Positions 8,540 through 19,264 are shown, numbered from the stretch's first letter. The stretch is DNA of 64,000 nt from Rhodothermaceae bacterium (GCA_009838195.1 VXSC01000008.1:92315-156314); one strand, 5' to 3'. Notes: generated by a model from the letters alone, not told the origin. Made by a program: numbers and translations.

Positions 8540-8953
8540 CGAAATGTGAAATTAGTTAATGGTTAACAGACGCAGCTAGTATAGTGACGCGATGTCAAAC
8601 TTCCAAACGTTTTGGGGAATTCCCAAAAAAGGTTTTACAATCGCAAGGAGATGGATCGTTTTTCCTCGTTGCAGGGTTCGCATGATATAGCCCATATTGC
8701 GTCAAGATTTCTGGGACTCTCTGGTGTATCTGCCCTTGCGATTATGAGTACCCATAACTTCCTACCATGCGACCTGATAACGTATCACATTTATGCCTGC
8801 ATTTGTCCAGCCGTCCCTTGTATACTGAGATTCAAATTGCCCACTTTTGGGCAGTCTGAATCGCGGGTTGGATTTTTCGGAGGTTTGCAATCGTTCACCG
8901 CATTTTCATGGGGTTCACAATCCCTCATGATCAATGCCCGATTACGAATTTCC
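8540..8953. other. Region upstream of istA remnant, no gene seen
   Basis: About 410 bp. It probably holds the promoter of the minus-strand small frame and, toward 8830-8953, the left end of the IS21 remnant. A perfect 6-bp hairpin TGCCCA-CTTT-TGGGCA lies at 8838-8853. The open frame running into istA from 8612 has no coding character before the ATG at 8954. Confidence 0.4.
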
Positions 8954-9693
8954 ATGCAAGACATCCGAACCCTACTGCGCCATTACGACGGCGAGCAGTC
9001 CAGCAAGCGGGAAGTGGCGCGTTTGCTGCAACTCTCGCCGGGGACGGTGCGCAATTATCTTCGGCGCGCGGAGGCGGCAGGGCTTTCCTGGCCGTTGCCC
9101 GAGCGCCTCACCGACGAAGAGTTGGAAGCGCTACTGTTTCCGCATTCAGGCCCCATTTCCTGTCGTCCCCAACCGGACCGGAACCAGGTCCACCAGCAGC
9201 TGTCCCGCAAGGGCATGACTCTGGAGCGAATCTTGTTTGATTGGATTCAGGAGTATCCCAATGGGTACAGCTATGGGTATTTCTGTGCGTGCTACAAGAA
9301 GAGGTGCCGTGCACAAAAGATCACGATGCGGATTCATCATAAGGCAGGAGAGCGGCTGTATGTGGACTTTGCCGGCAAGAGAATGGAGGTGATGGATCCG
9401 AGTACTGGCCAGGTCACAAAGGTCCAGATCTTTGTGGCCGCTATGGGCGGTTCCAATTATACCTATGTGGAAGCAGTGCCCGATCAAACATTGCGCAGCT
9501 GGATTGAGGCCCATGTGCGATGTCTGACGTTTTTGGGAGCCGGCCCCGCATCATTGTCTGCGATAACCTGAAAGCGGCGGTCACTCGCGCTGACCGGAAG
9601 GCCCTCGTGTTCAATACGACGTACGCAGATTTTGCACGGTATTACGATCTGACCCTCTTGGCGGCACGCGTGCGAAAACCTCAGGATAAGGCA
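8954..9693 (+). pseudogene. istA: IS21-family transposase istA, frameshifted and 3'-truncated
   Basis: The ATG at 8954 (MQDIRTLLRHYDGEQSSKR) opens an IstA N-terminal helix-turn-helix (SKREVARLLQLSPGTVRNYL) followed by the DDE core start (GERLYVDFAGKRMEVMD, then FVAAMGGSNYTYVEA). Near 9535-9550 the frame slips by one base: the continuation PRIIVCDNLKAAVTRAD is in another frame. Similarity ends after VRKPQDKA at about 9693. The C-terminal third and the partner ATPase gene istB are missing. The break abuts the 3' end of the serine recombinase, so one of these mobile pieces probably inserted into or deleted the other. It cannot be active. Confidence 0.85.
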
Positions 9694-9726
9694 TTGGATC
9701 GTCAATTCGATCTGTTGGACACATTA

Positions 9727-11738
9727 CTACGATACCTGGGTTGTTTGAGGGTTGGGATTCAATTTGTACATTTTGAAGGTACGTTTTGCGTTGGGAATCT
9801 CGTAGATTTCCAGATCTGGATGGTCGGACACATGTTTATAGAGATGCGAGTAGGGGACGCCAAGCTCTTCTGCAAGTTCAGGACCGCTGACACAGCCCTG
9901 CGCCCGCAATTGGTCCCGTTTTCGCCGTAGCGCACTGGTCATGTTGTGTCGTTGACGGATCGTACAAATGCTTCGTCGGGTGAACGGATCTTCGCGGGAA
10001 TCTGGGTGTCCGCGTCGATTCAGTTCGTTGGCCGCCCGTTCGTCTGCATATCCTTGCTCCAGCAGGAGTTCCAATTCCGAAAGGGCTTCTTCAGACACAT
10101 CACGTCGAATGATCTGCGCCCGGGGTCGGGGTAATTCAACGGGGTTCAGCTTGTGAATCCGCCCTCCGCGCAGCCGCAGTCCTACGTCCACCTGATAGCC
10201 GTTGCGGGTGAGCGTGATGTCCTCCACCAAAAGCCCCAGGAGACGTTTTCGGTCTTCGTTGATGGTTCTGGCAGCAGTCCAGACCTTGCCAAAATCCTGG
10301 TTCAGTTCCAGAATGCGCGCATCCAATTTGGTCTCGGGCATGCTGGCGTGTGCCTTCGCAACCTCCGCTTGCTCCTAAACCGCCGCTTCGTGGAGTTTTA
10401 ACTGCGCCTCCCAATCCGCCTCCAGGGTTGAAGCCACCAGGCGATTGGACGGATCCAACTCCATGAATCTTCGGCGGGCCAGTTCCACCTGATGCCGTAG
10501 GGCCTCAATGTGATGCTTTCGCTGCCGATCGGCCACCTCAAAGTCGGTGCGCACCTGCTCGCGTACCATCAGCGAAAGGGCCAGATTCTCCCGATTGACG
10601 GCGGCGACCACAAAGGTACCTACCGCGGCATCCAGCACATCTCCCCGCATACTCTGACAGGTACACGTCCCGCGTCGGACCCGATTCTCCTTGCACAAAT
10701 AATACCACTTCGGCTCCAAAGGCCGGTCTTTCCGGCTGGTATAGGACACCTGCATCCGATGCCCGGAAATGCCACAAATAATCCGGGAATGGAGCAGGGC
10801 CGTCCCTTTTCGTGGAGAGGGTACCCGGTCCCCCTGCAGAAAACTGGCCGCGTTCGCCTGGAGGGTCTTCCGATTTTGCTGGTATTCCTCCCAGAAGATA
10901 TATCCTGGATGGGCTTCAGGAATACACACCATCCACTGATCCATCGGAAGTTTGGCAAACTGCATCGACCCGTCTGCACGTTGCCGGCACTTGGTCCGAC
11001 CATAGGCATAGCATCCTGCGTATCGGGGATTGCGCAGGATTCGCTGAATTTGACTGTACGTCGGGACGCTCCAACAAAGCGCCCGGCTGCCGGTTCGAGG
11101 ACGCGAAGGAAGGCGAATGCCCTTCCTTCGAAACCATTTGGTGACCTGCATGGCGGATTGGAGGCGCCGAAAGGTGCGGAACACCAACTCTATTGCTTCG
11201 CGGATCGATTGATCTGGATCCAGAATCACCTGATCGGTTGCGGTGTAGACCAGCCCAATCGCCAAGGGAAGTTTTAATTCTCCCCGCCTCGCCTTGCTGC
11301 GCTGGCCTCCAATCATGCGCGCGCGAATGTTGCGCAGTTCATATTCCGAAAGCTGTCCCTTGATCCCCATCCCCATCCAGTCGTTGAGATCTCTGGCATC
11401 GTAGATCCCGTGTTCGTCCAGAATCAGCGTGTCAGACACCTCAGCAATCCGAAGCAATTGATGCCACTCGGCATTGTTTCGACACAGGCGAGAAACTTCC
11501 AGACTCAGAATGATGCCGACCTCGGCTGCCCCGACCCGTGCGCGCAGGTCCTGAAAGCCCGTACGCTGGGCGGTACTGGCCCCGGACTTTCCCTGATCCT
11601 CATCAATGATGTCGATTCGATCCTCCGGCCAGCCCAGAGCAAGGGCACGCAGACGCAAATCATATTGACGGTACTGGCTTTCCTTATTCATTGCCACCTG
11701 ACGCAACGAAGACTGTCGGATATACAAACACGCCCGTC
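9727..11738 (-). pseudogene. Large serine recombinase, 5'-truncated, with an in-frame amber codon
   Basis: The minus-strand frame shows a large serine recombinase: catalytic block YIRQSSLRQV, resolvase motifs ILSLEVSRLCRNNAEW and LSEYELRNIRARM, a recombinase domain (YSQIQRILRNPRYAGCYAYG), a zinc-ribbon (CGISGHRM with later CTCQSM) and a coiled-coil/HTH tail ending near 9727. A TAG at 10375-10377 splits it into 450- and about 204-residue pieces in the same frame, in EAAV*EQAEVAKAHA where Gln would fit. At the 5' end the usual start is missing: upstream codons come from a 29-bp copy of the IS end (11739-11767) and then from EamA DNA. It is probably a relic of the island's transfer machinery. 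Confidence 0.8.
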
Positions 11739-11767
11739 GACCTGACTTCGGCGGTTTGCGGCCGTCT
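11739..11767 (+). repeat. Lone 29-bp copy of the IS1634-type left end
   Basis: Identical to 4711-4739 except for one base (A to G at the 13th position), in the same orientation. Here it joins the 5' end of the serine recombinase to the EamA fragment. The last four bases, GTCT, are shared with the EamA sequence (4372-4375), a microhomology at the junction. Confidence 0.85.
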
Positions 11768-11907
11768 GGGGAACTGTAATCTTTGGAGATTATCCCAATC
11801 TGCTTTCTCTCATCGGAATGATCCTTGTTGCCGGTGGCAGTGTGATTACGGCTCAGCGCCGATCAGCTAGACATCTAAGTCTTCGGCCTTCCGGGCATTC
11901 TCCATAA
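11764..11907 (+). pseudogene. EamA transporter 3'-end fragment
   Basis: Encodes the last 47 residues of the transporter (WGTVIFGDYPNLLSLIG to RPSGHSP), with substitutions relative to the full gene at 3550-4515 (for example GDYPN against GDLPN). It has no start: the sequence to its left is the IS end copy and the recombinase 5' region. A remnant that marks the right edge of the island. Confidence 0.9.
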
Positions 11908-12103
11908 TAAAACGGTAACGAACAGATGAATCCCGCCCCATTAACCCAGCAATCGTGGTTTCTGCACGGGTTTTTTCGGGGATGGTAACCTGTAGGATTC
12001 GGCGTCGCGCCGGATCCAGAGTAGTTTCTTTCAACGTTTGCGGCATCATTTCACCTAGGCCCTTGAAGCGTTGTACATCAATCTTGATCCGGGAATTTTT
12101 ACG
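11764..12103. repeat. 340-bp direct repeat, right copy (EamA 3' end + parE 3' end)
   Basis: Partner of 4372-4711 with 16 mismatches and no gaps. This copy continues into the complete parE on the minus strand but contains only the end of the EamA gene. Confidence 0.93.
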
Positions 12104-13789
12104 TCTTAGTCGCCTTTCAATCCGACTTTTTTCTTCTTCATCCAACGCCCAATAGGTCTCCTTCCCCGCATCCAGTCTGTAGAGCGGTGGCTCGGCGATA
12201 TAGATATGTCCCAGATCAATGAGCGGACGCATATAGCGATAAAAGAATGTTAGCATCAGTGTAGCAATGTGGTGCCCATCCGAATCTGCATCCATCAGAA
12301 GAATCACCTTATGGTAGCGCAATTTCTCAGGTTCGAGGTTGTCTCCCATTCCACATCCAAGTGCCTGAACCACGTTGGATAACTCGGTGTTGTTTCGCAG
12401 CTTTTGGGTAGTTGCCTGCTCTGCATTTAATACCTTTCCACGCAATGGGAGTACCGCCTGTGTTTTTCGATCTCGGCCCTGCTTTGCAGAACCGCCTGCT
12501 GAATCTCCTTCCACAATAAACAATTCTCCCACTGTGGGATCCATGGACGAGCAATCTGCTAATTTCCCCGGTAGCATCAACCGTCTCCGCTGACGCGCCT
12601 TGGAGCGGACCGATTTTGCAGCGGCACGGCTCGCCTGACGTGCTCGCGCTGCCTGGAGTACACGAGCACCAATGGCGTCACTGGCCGATGGATGTGAATT
12701 CAGAAATTGCTCCAGTGCAACGCGGACTGTGCCACTTACCAGTGAGCGTGCCGAGGGATTATTCAGCTTATCCTTCGTCTGCCCTTGGAATTGCGGCTCT
12801 GACATGAACATATTGATGACTGCAAAAAGCCCCTCACGTATATCTTCGGAGGTAACCTCTACTCCACGAGGGATCGCGTTGTGCGTGTCCATCCAGGAAC
12901 GAACTGCCGTTCTGACCGCATCTTTGTACCCCTGTTCGTGTGTGCCACCGTCATTTGTGGGGATCCCATTGACATAAGATTTCACACATTCACGCGTGGA
13001 CTCTGTCCACTGGACCGCGACTTCCAATCGTACACCGTTTTCGAATGTATCCTGCTGGATGGAAAAAACCTCCGGGTGTACTGGAGATACTCCGTCACCT
13101 TGGATCAGATGTCCCAGATAATCGACGATACCCCCCTCATGCACAAACTCAACCTCTTCTCCTTGGTTTTCATCTCTAAAAATGATCCGTAGTCCACGAT
13201 TTAAATAAGCTTTGATCTCGAGTTGTGCCCGAATTAGACTCGCATCAAAAGCTACCGAGTCAAAAATATCGGGATCTGGGGCAAAGTAGATGCTCGTCCC
13301 CGTTAATCGAGTACGCTTGTCCAGGTCCACTAGCTTGCTCACCGGACGCCCACGCTGAAACCGCTGCTCATAAGTCGTCCCCCCGCGTTTGACTCTGGCA
13401 ACCAGTTCTTTGGAAAGCGCATTCACTACCGAGGCTCCTACCCCGTGTAATCCACCAGAAGTCACATACTGATCTCCCTCGAATTTACCACCGGAATGCA
13501 GAGTCGTCATGATGACTTCCAAGGCAGGGATTTTCTTCTGCGGATGGGGATCCACTGGAATTCCACGCCCATTATCCTGGACCGTCACACTCGCTGCATC
13601 CTTATGAAGCGTGACTTCAATGCAATTCGCATGCCCGTTTACTGCTTCATCTACGCCATTATCCACGATTTCCCAGAGCAGATGGTGAAGCCCCGGCTTG
13701 CCTGTACCTCCGATGTACATACCCGGACGCTTGCGTACGGCCTTCAAGCCTTCCAGAACAATAATATCTGCTCCTGAATATGAGCTCAT
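11867..13789 (-). CDS. parE: DNA topoisomerase IV subunit B (ATPase)
   Basis: A 640-residue type IIA topoisomerase B subunit. The GHKL ATPase motifs are [10 protein letters not shown] (40-49), QDNGRGIPV (71-79) and [15 protein letters not shown] (112-126). The TOPRIM motifs are [14 protein letters not shown] and [10 protein letters not shown], and the C-terminal RFKGLGEM is present. Length and the lack of a large TOPRIM insertion fit ParE or a short GyrB. The gene pairs with subunit A: the ATG at 13789 overlaps the parC stop by 4 bp (ATGA). ParE hydrolyses ATP to drive strand passage for chromosome decatenation. Its last 78 codons are duplicated at 4475-4711. Confidence 0.85.
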   Translation of the reverse strand: MSSYSGADIIVLEGLKAVRKRPGMYIGGTGKPGLHHLLWEIVDNGVDEAVNGHANCIEVTLHKDAASVTVQDNGRGIPVDPHPQKKIPALEVIMTTLHSGGKFEGDQYVTSGGLHGVGASVVNALSKELVARVKRGGTTYEQRFQRGRPVSKLVDLDKRTRLTGTSIYFAPDPDIFDSVAFDASLIRAQLEIKAYLNRGLRIIFRDENQGEEVEFVHEGGIVDYLGHLIQGDGVSPVHPEVFSIQQDTFENGVRLEVAVQWTESTRECVKSYVNGIPTNDGGTHEQGYKDAVRTAVRSWMDTHNAIPRGVEVTSEDIREGLFAVINMFMSEPQFQGQTKDKLNNPSARSLVSGTVRVALEQFLNSHPSASDAIGARVLQAARARQASRAAAKSVRSKARQRRRLMLPGKLADCSSMDPTVGELFIVEGDSAGGSAKQGRDRKTQAVLPLRGKVLNAEQATTQKLRNNTELSNVVQALGCGMGDNLEPEKLRYHKVILLMDADSDGHHIATLMLTFFYRYMRPLIDLGHIYIAEPPLYRLDAGKETYWALDEEEKSRIERRLRRKNSRIKIDVQRFKGLGEMMPQTLKETTLDPARRRILQVTIPEKTRAETTIAGLMGRDSSVRYRFIMENARKAEDLDV

Positions 13790-16107
13790 GGCAAAGGAAT
13801 TTCGTGCGGTTCGACCGCGCCGGGTGTTAGCTCTCCCCGCTGGATAATCTTGCGCCCTTTACCGCCTCTGCGGGCGACTTCATATTTGGTTCGACGAATA
13901 ATCTCCTGCCGCCCGCGCGGGGTTTCGACAGCAACTCCCTCGCGTACCTGGGCGCTGACATTGGCTCCAATCAGGATATCTTCCGCACCCACACGCATTC
14001 CGATGACTCCTTTCCCAGGTCCACTTATCAAGGGAATCTCCTCTGTTGGGAAAATTAGTGCACGCCCCTTTTGGGAGACTAAACAAACAAAATCATCCCC
14101 GACAACCGGCCATACGCCAGAAACTTCATCTCCTTCACTCAGACGCATACACAACCTTCCCTTACGTGTTGATACATCAGAAAATAGTTGTAATTGCTGT
14201 CGAAGAACCATCCCCTTGGAGGTGACCGCCACGAGATACCCTAAGGCAGAAACGTCCTCCTCGTCTGATACTTTGCCCGCTCGCAATACTCTGGGATCGC
14301 AAGGAATCGCACCGACAACCCGCTCCTTATCCTTAAAATCAAATAACTTCTGCAGCGGAATCCCATGTCCGGTCGTGCTGACAATATCGTTGGCTCGGAC
14401 CGTGTAGGCCCGTCCAAAATTTGTCCAAAGTACCACTGTAAAGCGTGTTCCAGTGCCCAGTACCCATCCTACTTCATCTCCTTCTCGAATACGAATAGAC
14501 TGAATCTCGGTATAGGACCCCTGTCTTTTAATCCAACCAGCACGAGTCACGATCACCACAGTATCCTCATCCACGATAAAGTCTTCTTCGGAATACTCAT
14601 AGAGCCCTTCATCCCCCGAAGCCAGTATCGTACGTCGGTCGGTGGAAAACTTCTGCCGTACTTCCTTTAGTTCATTCCGAACCAGCTTCCAACGTGCAAG
14701 CTCGTCGGCCAGCAACTCCCGGATCTCCTTGGCCCGTATCTGCTTGACTTTGAGCTCATCTCGTACTGCGTCGATTTCCAGCTGTGAGAGCCTGTAGAGC
14801 ATTGTTTCGAGAATGGCATTCGCTTGAGGTTCGGAAAGTATAAACCGGTGGCGCAAGCGCTGTGACCCGTCCGCCTTATTCTTTGAGGCCCGGATAATCC
14901 TGATTGCCTCATCCAGATCATCAAAGATGATGTCAAAACCATCAAGAATATGAATCCTCTCCTCGAGTTGCCGCAACTCGTATCGCAGCCTTTGTGTAAC
15001 CACCTCGAGCCGAAATTCCAAGAAATACTCTAGGGCTTCCTGCAGATTAATCCGTTTCGGTTCACAAATCTGTGGATTCGTCGTTGGGAGAAGACACGTC
15101 AGGTTGACTTGGAATCGCGACTCCAATGGCGTGTACTTGTAGAGATAACCCATGGCTGCCTCCACGTTCGCTCCGCGCTTCAGATCCATCACAATCCGAA
15201 TATCATCCGTGGATTCATCCCGAATATCCAATAACTGCGGAACTCGACCATCCCCGATAAGATTGGCGATTTTCTCAACCAAATCACTTTTGTTGATGGC
15301 ATAGGGAATGGAGGTGATGACCACCTTTGATTTACGTTCAACCAGATAAGTACCTCTCAGAATAATCGCCCCTTCCCCCTTCTTGTAGATCTGATGTAAC
15401 TCCTCTTTGGAATTCATCATTCTCCCGCCGGTCGGAAAATCCGGTCCGGTAATGTAGCGGTCCAGCAAACGGTTCAGCGCATTTGCCGGCCAGGAATGCT
15501 TTGACCGCCGAAGCAAAGACTCTACCATGTAGATGGCTCCACTCACAACCTCACCAAGGTTGTGGGGAGGGATGCTGGTCGCCATTCCAACTGCAATGCC
15601 AGTAGCACCATTGACCAGTAGATTCGGAACACGCGCGGGCAGCACTACCGGCTCTGATAAGGTTGCGTCGAAATTTGGCCTGAATGGAACGGTATTCTGA
15701 CGGAGTTCCTCAAGAAAGGTCATCGCCAGGGGGCGCAATTTTGCCTCTGTATACCGCATGGCGGCGGGCCGATCCCCATCAATAGATCCAAAGTTGCCGT
15801 GTCCGTCCACCAACGGGTCGCGCAGAGAGAAGGCCTGTGCCATCCGTGCCATTGCATCATAGATTGCACTGTCTCCGTGAGGATGATACTTCCCCATGGT
15901 ATCCCCAACGATGGTCGCACTCTTTCTGTACCTTGCGTCGGGGTACAGTCGAAGACCTGCAAACATTGCATACAGGATCCGGCGCTGCACCGGCTTCAAC
16001 CCATCCCGAATATCTGGTAGTGCTCTACTGGTAATCACCGACAGCGCATAATTCAGATATCTCGAATTTGCAAGTTCATGAAGTGGCGCAGAATCTGTAT
16101 GGTCCAT
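13786..16107 (-). CDS. parC: DNA topoisomerase IV subunit A
   Basis: A 773-residue breakage-reunion subunit. It has the quinolone-determining segment [10 protein letters not shown] (Ser80, Asp84), the catalytic Tyr119 in [10 protein letters not shown], the GSIDGD and [14 protein letters not shown] blocks, a long coiled-coil region, and a C-terminal domain of beta-pinwheel type (about 480-745) with repeats such as [10 protein letters not shown] and [10 protein letters not shown] GyrA-box-like RRGGKG occurs at 746-751, after the pinwheel and close to the C-terminus. It is the first gene of the parC-parE operon, with a 4-bp overlap to parE. The start [10 protein letters not shown] is well placed before the conserved YLNYALSVI. 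Confidence 0.85.
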   Translation of the reverse strand: MDHTDSAPLHELANSRYLNYALSVITSRALPDIRDGLKPVQRRILYAMFAGLRLYPDARYRKSATIVGDTMGKYHPHGDSAIYDAMARMAQAFSLRDPLVDGHGNFGSIDGDRPAAMRYTEAKLRPLAMTFLEELRQNTVPFRPNFDATLSEPVVLPARVPNLLVNGATGIAVGMATSIPPHNLGEVVSGAIYMVESLLRRSKHSWPANALNRLLDRYITGPDFPTGGRMMNSKEELHQIYKKGEGAIILRGTYLVERKSKVVITSIPYAINKSDLVEKIANLIGDGRVPQLLDIRDESTDDIRIVMDLKRGANVEAAMGYLYKYTPLESRFQVNLTCLLPTTNPQICEPKRINLQEALEYFLEFRLEVVTQRLRYELRQLEERIHILDGFDIIFDDLDEAIRIIRASKNKADGSQRLRHRFILSEPQANAILETMLYRLSQLEIDAVRDELKVKQIRAKEIRELLADELARWKLVRNELKEVRQKFSTDRRTILASGDEGLYEYSEEDFIVDEDTVVIVTRAGWIKRQGSYTEIQSIRIREGDEVGWVLGTGTRFTVVLWTNFGRAYTVRANDIVSTTGHGIPLQKLFDFKDKERVVGAIPCDPRVLRAGKVSDEEDVSALGYLVAVTSKGMVLRQQLQLFSDVSTRKGRLCMRLSEGDEVSGVWPVVGDDFVCLVSQKGRALIFPTEEIPLISGPGKGVIGMRVGAEDILIGANVSAQVREGVAVETPRGRQEIIRRTKYEVARRGGKGRKIIQRGELTPGAVEPHEIPLP

Positions 16108-16768
16108 CCCCTCAGCACAGATCTGATTTATTCCATGAAAATACTGCCAAAAACATCATGTTCCTTTTATAATTGCTACGATTCGGTAAAGATGCCCTGC
16201 AGTTGATGCTAGGTCAAGTCCTGTCAATGGTGATACGATCTCAAGCTGTATTGGAACCATGCTGCGCATTTTACGACATCAAATGTTTTAGGCATGGTTT
16301 TATTCTGGGAAGAACGGTCAGGTTTACCTAACTTCAATAAGGTAACCGGGCGCAAATCAATTCTACCTGATCGTCCAACCGTGCATCTGGGTAAATTAGG
16401 GTACTTCGAAAAAATCGCCCCTGCTAACCCGGAAATAGGAACAATGAGAAGCTTCATTTTACTATGGACCACCGGGACATTTCCCTCCTGACATGTTTTC
16501 TTTGTTAGCCTCCAAAGATGCTCTCTTCATATCAGAGTCCACAATGTGCAACGGAGCCGTATCACTAACCGTGAACTGGGAAAAGCATCCATGACTTGAG
16601 AAAGAAGCTACGAGTATCCATGAGCTTCTTCCACGGGCCCACCACGACTGCACTGAGAATCGAGATGCCCCGCAGAGGTAATACGATTCTATTGCCTACT
16701 TTAGGAAGGAATCCTTTCAGAACCACTAAACCAGTATATGATTACCACTCTGTGCAACCATTATAAAC
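16108..16768. other. Long intergenic region between parC and the symporter gene
   Basis: About 660 bp between divergent genes. Short frames (16224-16472 minus, 16294-16491 plus, 16462-16653 minus) overlap one another and show no family features. A 10-base inverted repeat with one mismatch lies at 16600-16609/16623-16632, and an imperfect hairpin surrounds 16322-16348. No tRNA, tmRNA or RNase P signature was found. It must contain the parC promoter and the promoter of the symporter gene. Confidence 0.4.
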
Positions 16769-18559
16769 ATGACACCACTTGACTGGACTATTGTAGGTCT
16801 TTATTTCCTGATTGTCCTTGGGATTGCCCTGTATTATTCGAAACGTGCCGGGCAGAATACTTCTGAATTTTTCCTGAGTGGACGACGGATGACTTGGTGG
16901 CTGGCCGGAATCAGTATGGTTGCAACCACTTTTGCGGCAGATACACCAATGGCCGTAACAGAACTTGTGGCTCAGAATGGCATTGCCGGCAACTGGATTT
17001 GGTGGAATTTTGCCTTTGGCGGTATGCTGACTGTGTTCTTTTTTGCACGTTTGTGGCGACGATGCGGAATTCAGACAGATGTGGAGTTCGTGGAGGTTCG
17101 CTACACAGGATCGGCCGCCGCCTGGCTTCGCGGAATTAAGGCCGTATACTTTGGCCTGCTACTGAACATCATCATTATTGGCTGGGTCTCGCTTGCAATG
17201 GAAACGGCCATCAATGTCTTATGGCCGGAATTGACCATCTTCGGGCATACTACGGTCTCGATCGGTGGACTTACGATGAGTGCTGCACTGGTGATTGTCA
17301 GTCTACTTGTGGTACTGGTTTCCGTTTTTGCACTGCTATCTGGCTTGTGGGGAGTAGCAGTCACCGATGTGATGCAATTCATATTAGCCATGATTGGCTC
17401 AATCCTGATGGCAATATTTGTGCTTCGTATTCCCGAAGTAGGGGGAATTGCCGGCCTGAAATCACACTTGCCGGCAGAAACATTTCGCTTCTTTCCTACG
17501 ATCGGGGAAGCGTCTGGAGCTGTAGCAGCTTTTGCGCTGTCGATCCCCGCTTTCGTTGCCTTCATTGGAATTCAGTGGTGGAGCAGTTGGTATCCGGGTT
17601 CTGAACCTGGTGGTGGTGGATACAGTGCACAGCGCATGATGGGAACTGCCAGCGAGCGAGATGCGACTTTTTCAGCCCTTTTATTCACCATCGCTCACTA
17701 CTGCATCCGCCCATGGCCATGGATTATTGTTGCTCTGGCTTCACTGGTCCTCTACCCTGATCTTACCCACTCACGAGAAGGGTTTATCCTAGTCATGCGA
17801 GACGTGTTACCGATTGGGGTACTCGGGATTGTATTTGCGGCATTTTTGGCTGCATTCATGAGTACGATTTCAACCCAATTGAATTGGGGCGTTTCCTACC
17901 TAGTGAATGACTTTTGGCGCAGATTTGTGAATCCTGACCGTAGTGAGCGTCATTATGTTTTCGTTTCGCGAACTCTCACGTTCATTGTGGGATTGCTGAG
18001 CATTCTTCTGGCCACCCAACTTGAATCTATCAGTCAGGCATGGACATTGATTATCACGGCATCTGCAGGACTCGGGACGGTACTGATCCTTCGCTGGTAC
18101 TGGTGGCGGATTAATGCCTGGAGTGAACTCGTGGCAACCCTGGCTCCGATTGTGATGGTCCTACTAACATTGTTGGGGGTTCCGATTCCCGGAATTCAGG
18201 AACCCTTCCCATCCAACTTATTTGTTGTCGTGGGGGTGACCACGGCTCTCTGGCTTATAGCTACCTTCTTGACAAAACCGACAGATCCGTCTACTCTCGA
18301 GGCCTTTTATACCCTGGTTCGACCCGCGGGTCCTGGCTGGCGCCCGATTGCTGCTCTACATCCAGATATACAACCGGATGCGACCATTTCTTCTATGGCA
18401 CGTCAATGGTGTGCCGGAATTGCACTGGTCTATGCCTGTCTTTTTTCGGCAGGTTATTTGATCCTTGGAAACACTTTGGCCGGGATTCTGATGCTGCTTG
18501 TGGCAATCGCTTCGACCCTCTATTTAAGATGGACGTTTGATCAAAACAAGGCCCATTGA
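16769..18559 (+). CDS. Sodium:solute symporter (SSS family)
   Basis: A 596-residue membrane protein with about 13 hydrophobic segments. It begins WTIVGLYFLIVLGIALYY and carries the SSS signature region SEFFLSGRRMTWWLAGISMVA near residue 35, then FAADTPMAVTELVAQNG and later FMSTISTQLNWGVSYLVNDF (Na+-site helix). The family couples Na+ entry to uptake of sugars, amino acids, carboxylates or similar. The actual substrate cannot be read. It is 25 bp upstream of the GroES-like gene. Conserved cores and normal length support an intact gene. Confidence 0.88.
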   Translation: MTPLDWTIVGLYFLIVLGIALYYSKRAGQNTSEFFLSGRRMTWWLAGISMVATTFAADTPMAVTELVAQNGIAGNWIWWNFAFGGMLTVFFFARLWRRCGIQTDVEFVEVRYTGSAAAWLRGIKAVYFGLLLNIIIIGWVSLAMETAINVLWPELTIFGHTTVSIGGLTMSAALVIVSLLVVLVSVFALLSGLWGVAVTDVMQFILAMIGSILMAIFVLRIPEVGGIAGLKSHLPAETFRFFPTIGEASGAVAAFALSIPAFVAFIGIQWWSSWYPGSEPGGGGYSAQRMMGTASERDATFSALLFTIAHYCIRPWPWIIVALASLVLYPDLTHSREGFILVMRDVLPIGVLGIVFAAFLAAFMSTISTQLNWGVSYLVNDFWRRFVNPDRSERHYVFVSRTLTFIVGLLSILLATQLESISQAWTLIITASAGLGTVLILRWYWWRINAWSELVATLAPIVMVLLTLLGVPIPGIQEPFPSNLFVVVGVTTALWLIATFLTKPTDPSTLEAFYTLVRPAGPGWRPIAALHPDIQPDATISSMARQWCAGIALVYACLFSAGYLILGNTLAGILMLLVAIASTLYLRWTFDQNKAH

Positions 18560-18584
18560 TCTTGACTGGATACATCGTTGAATC

Positions 18585-18974
18585 ATGTCGGAGTTGATTA
18601 TTGTCGGCGATCGCGTACTCATCAGACCCGATAGCGGTGAACAGCAGACCGAATCTGGGCTGGTTTTACCGGCATCCGTGGCTGAACGTGACCGAATTGG
18701 ATCAGGGCGTATCGAACAAGTCGGTCCTGGTCATCTTATCCCAAATCCTGACTATTCTGATAGTGAACCCTGGGCAGAACCAAAAAAGATCGGAAGATAT
18801 CTGCCTCTGGAAGCGAATGTCGGCGATTTGGCTTTCTATCAGCGCAAGGAAGCAATCGAATTCACTTACAAACAAACGAAATTCTTCATCGTGCCCCATC
18901 ACGCCATCCTTGCTCTGGTCAGACCAGATCATGAAGACGTAATCAGTGAACTTCTCGATTCAAATCGGCCCTAG
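18585..18974 (+). CDS. GroES-family co-chaperonin-like protein
   Basis: A 129-residue protein with a Cpn10 fold pattern: IIVGDRVLIRPDSGEQQTESGLVLP at the start (roof/mobile-loop region), IGSGRIEQVGPG, and a final strand FFIVPHHAILALV. Canonical GroES is about 95 residues; this has an insertion around residues 55-80 (NPDYSDSEPWAEPKKIGRY) and a short C-terminal tail. No groEL follows. Such divergent second GroES proteins occur in Bacteroidetes and Rhodothermota. Whether it caps GroEL is unknown. Confidence 0.75.
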   Translation: MSELIIVGDRVLIRPDSGEQQTESGLVLPASVAERDRIGSGRIEQVGPGHLIPNPDYSDSEPWAEPKKIGRYLPLEANVGDLAFYQRKEAIEFTYKQTKFFIVPHHAILALVRPDHEDVISELLDSNRP

Positions 18975-19102
18975 CCCGTAGATTGTCCTGGGTCTTGAGA
19001 AATGACCCCCATCAAGATATTGATATACGATCCTGATGGTTAACGCGACGCTAGAAGAGCTGTGGGCGGAGGCTTGAATTACCTGGATGCTCTATGAGAG
19101 GG

Positions 19103-19176
19103 TGGCGTGGGAGAGACTCGAACTCTCGACCTTGCGATTATGAGTCGCACGCTCTAACCGACTGAGCTACCACGCC
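19103..19176 (-). tRNA. tRNA-Met (anticodon CAT)
   Basis: The minus strand folds as a standard tRNA: acceptor GGCGTGG pairs with CCACGCC, D-arm AGCTCAGTCGGTTAGAGC, anticodon stem GCGAC/CGC-type with loop CTCATAA (CAT), and T-arm GAGAGTTCGAGTCTCTC. The discriminator is A (19103), and CCA is not encoded. CAT could also be an Ile2 tRNA, but the body (GGC start, AA after the anticodon) fits elongator Met. It lies divergent to holB. Confidence 0.9.
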
Positions 19177-19264
19177 AGATGAACGCTTGAACGGAGATAG
19201 TCCGAAACGTGTTGCAACCACCTAGGGAAGCACTGGTACTACAAGCACGGATTTTATAGGAAAC

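Noticed and set aside
8612..8953. Longer istA starting at 8612
   Set aside because: The first 114 codons have no coding character; IstA similarity begins at the ATG at 8954.
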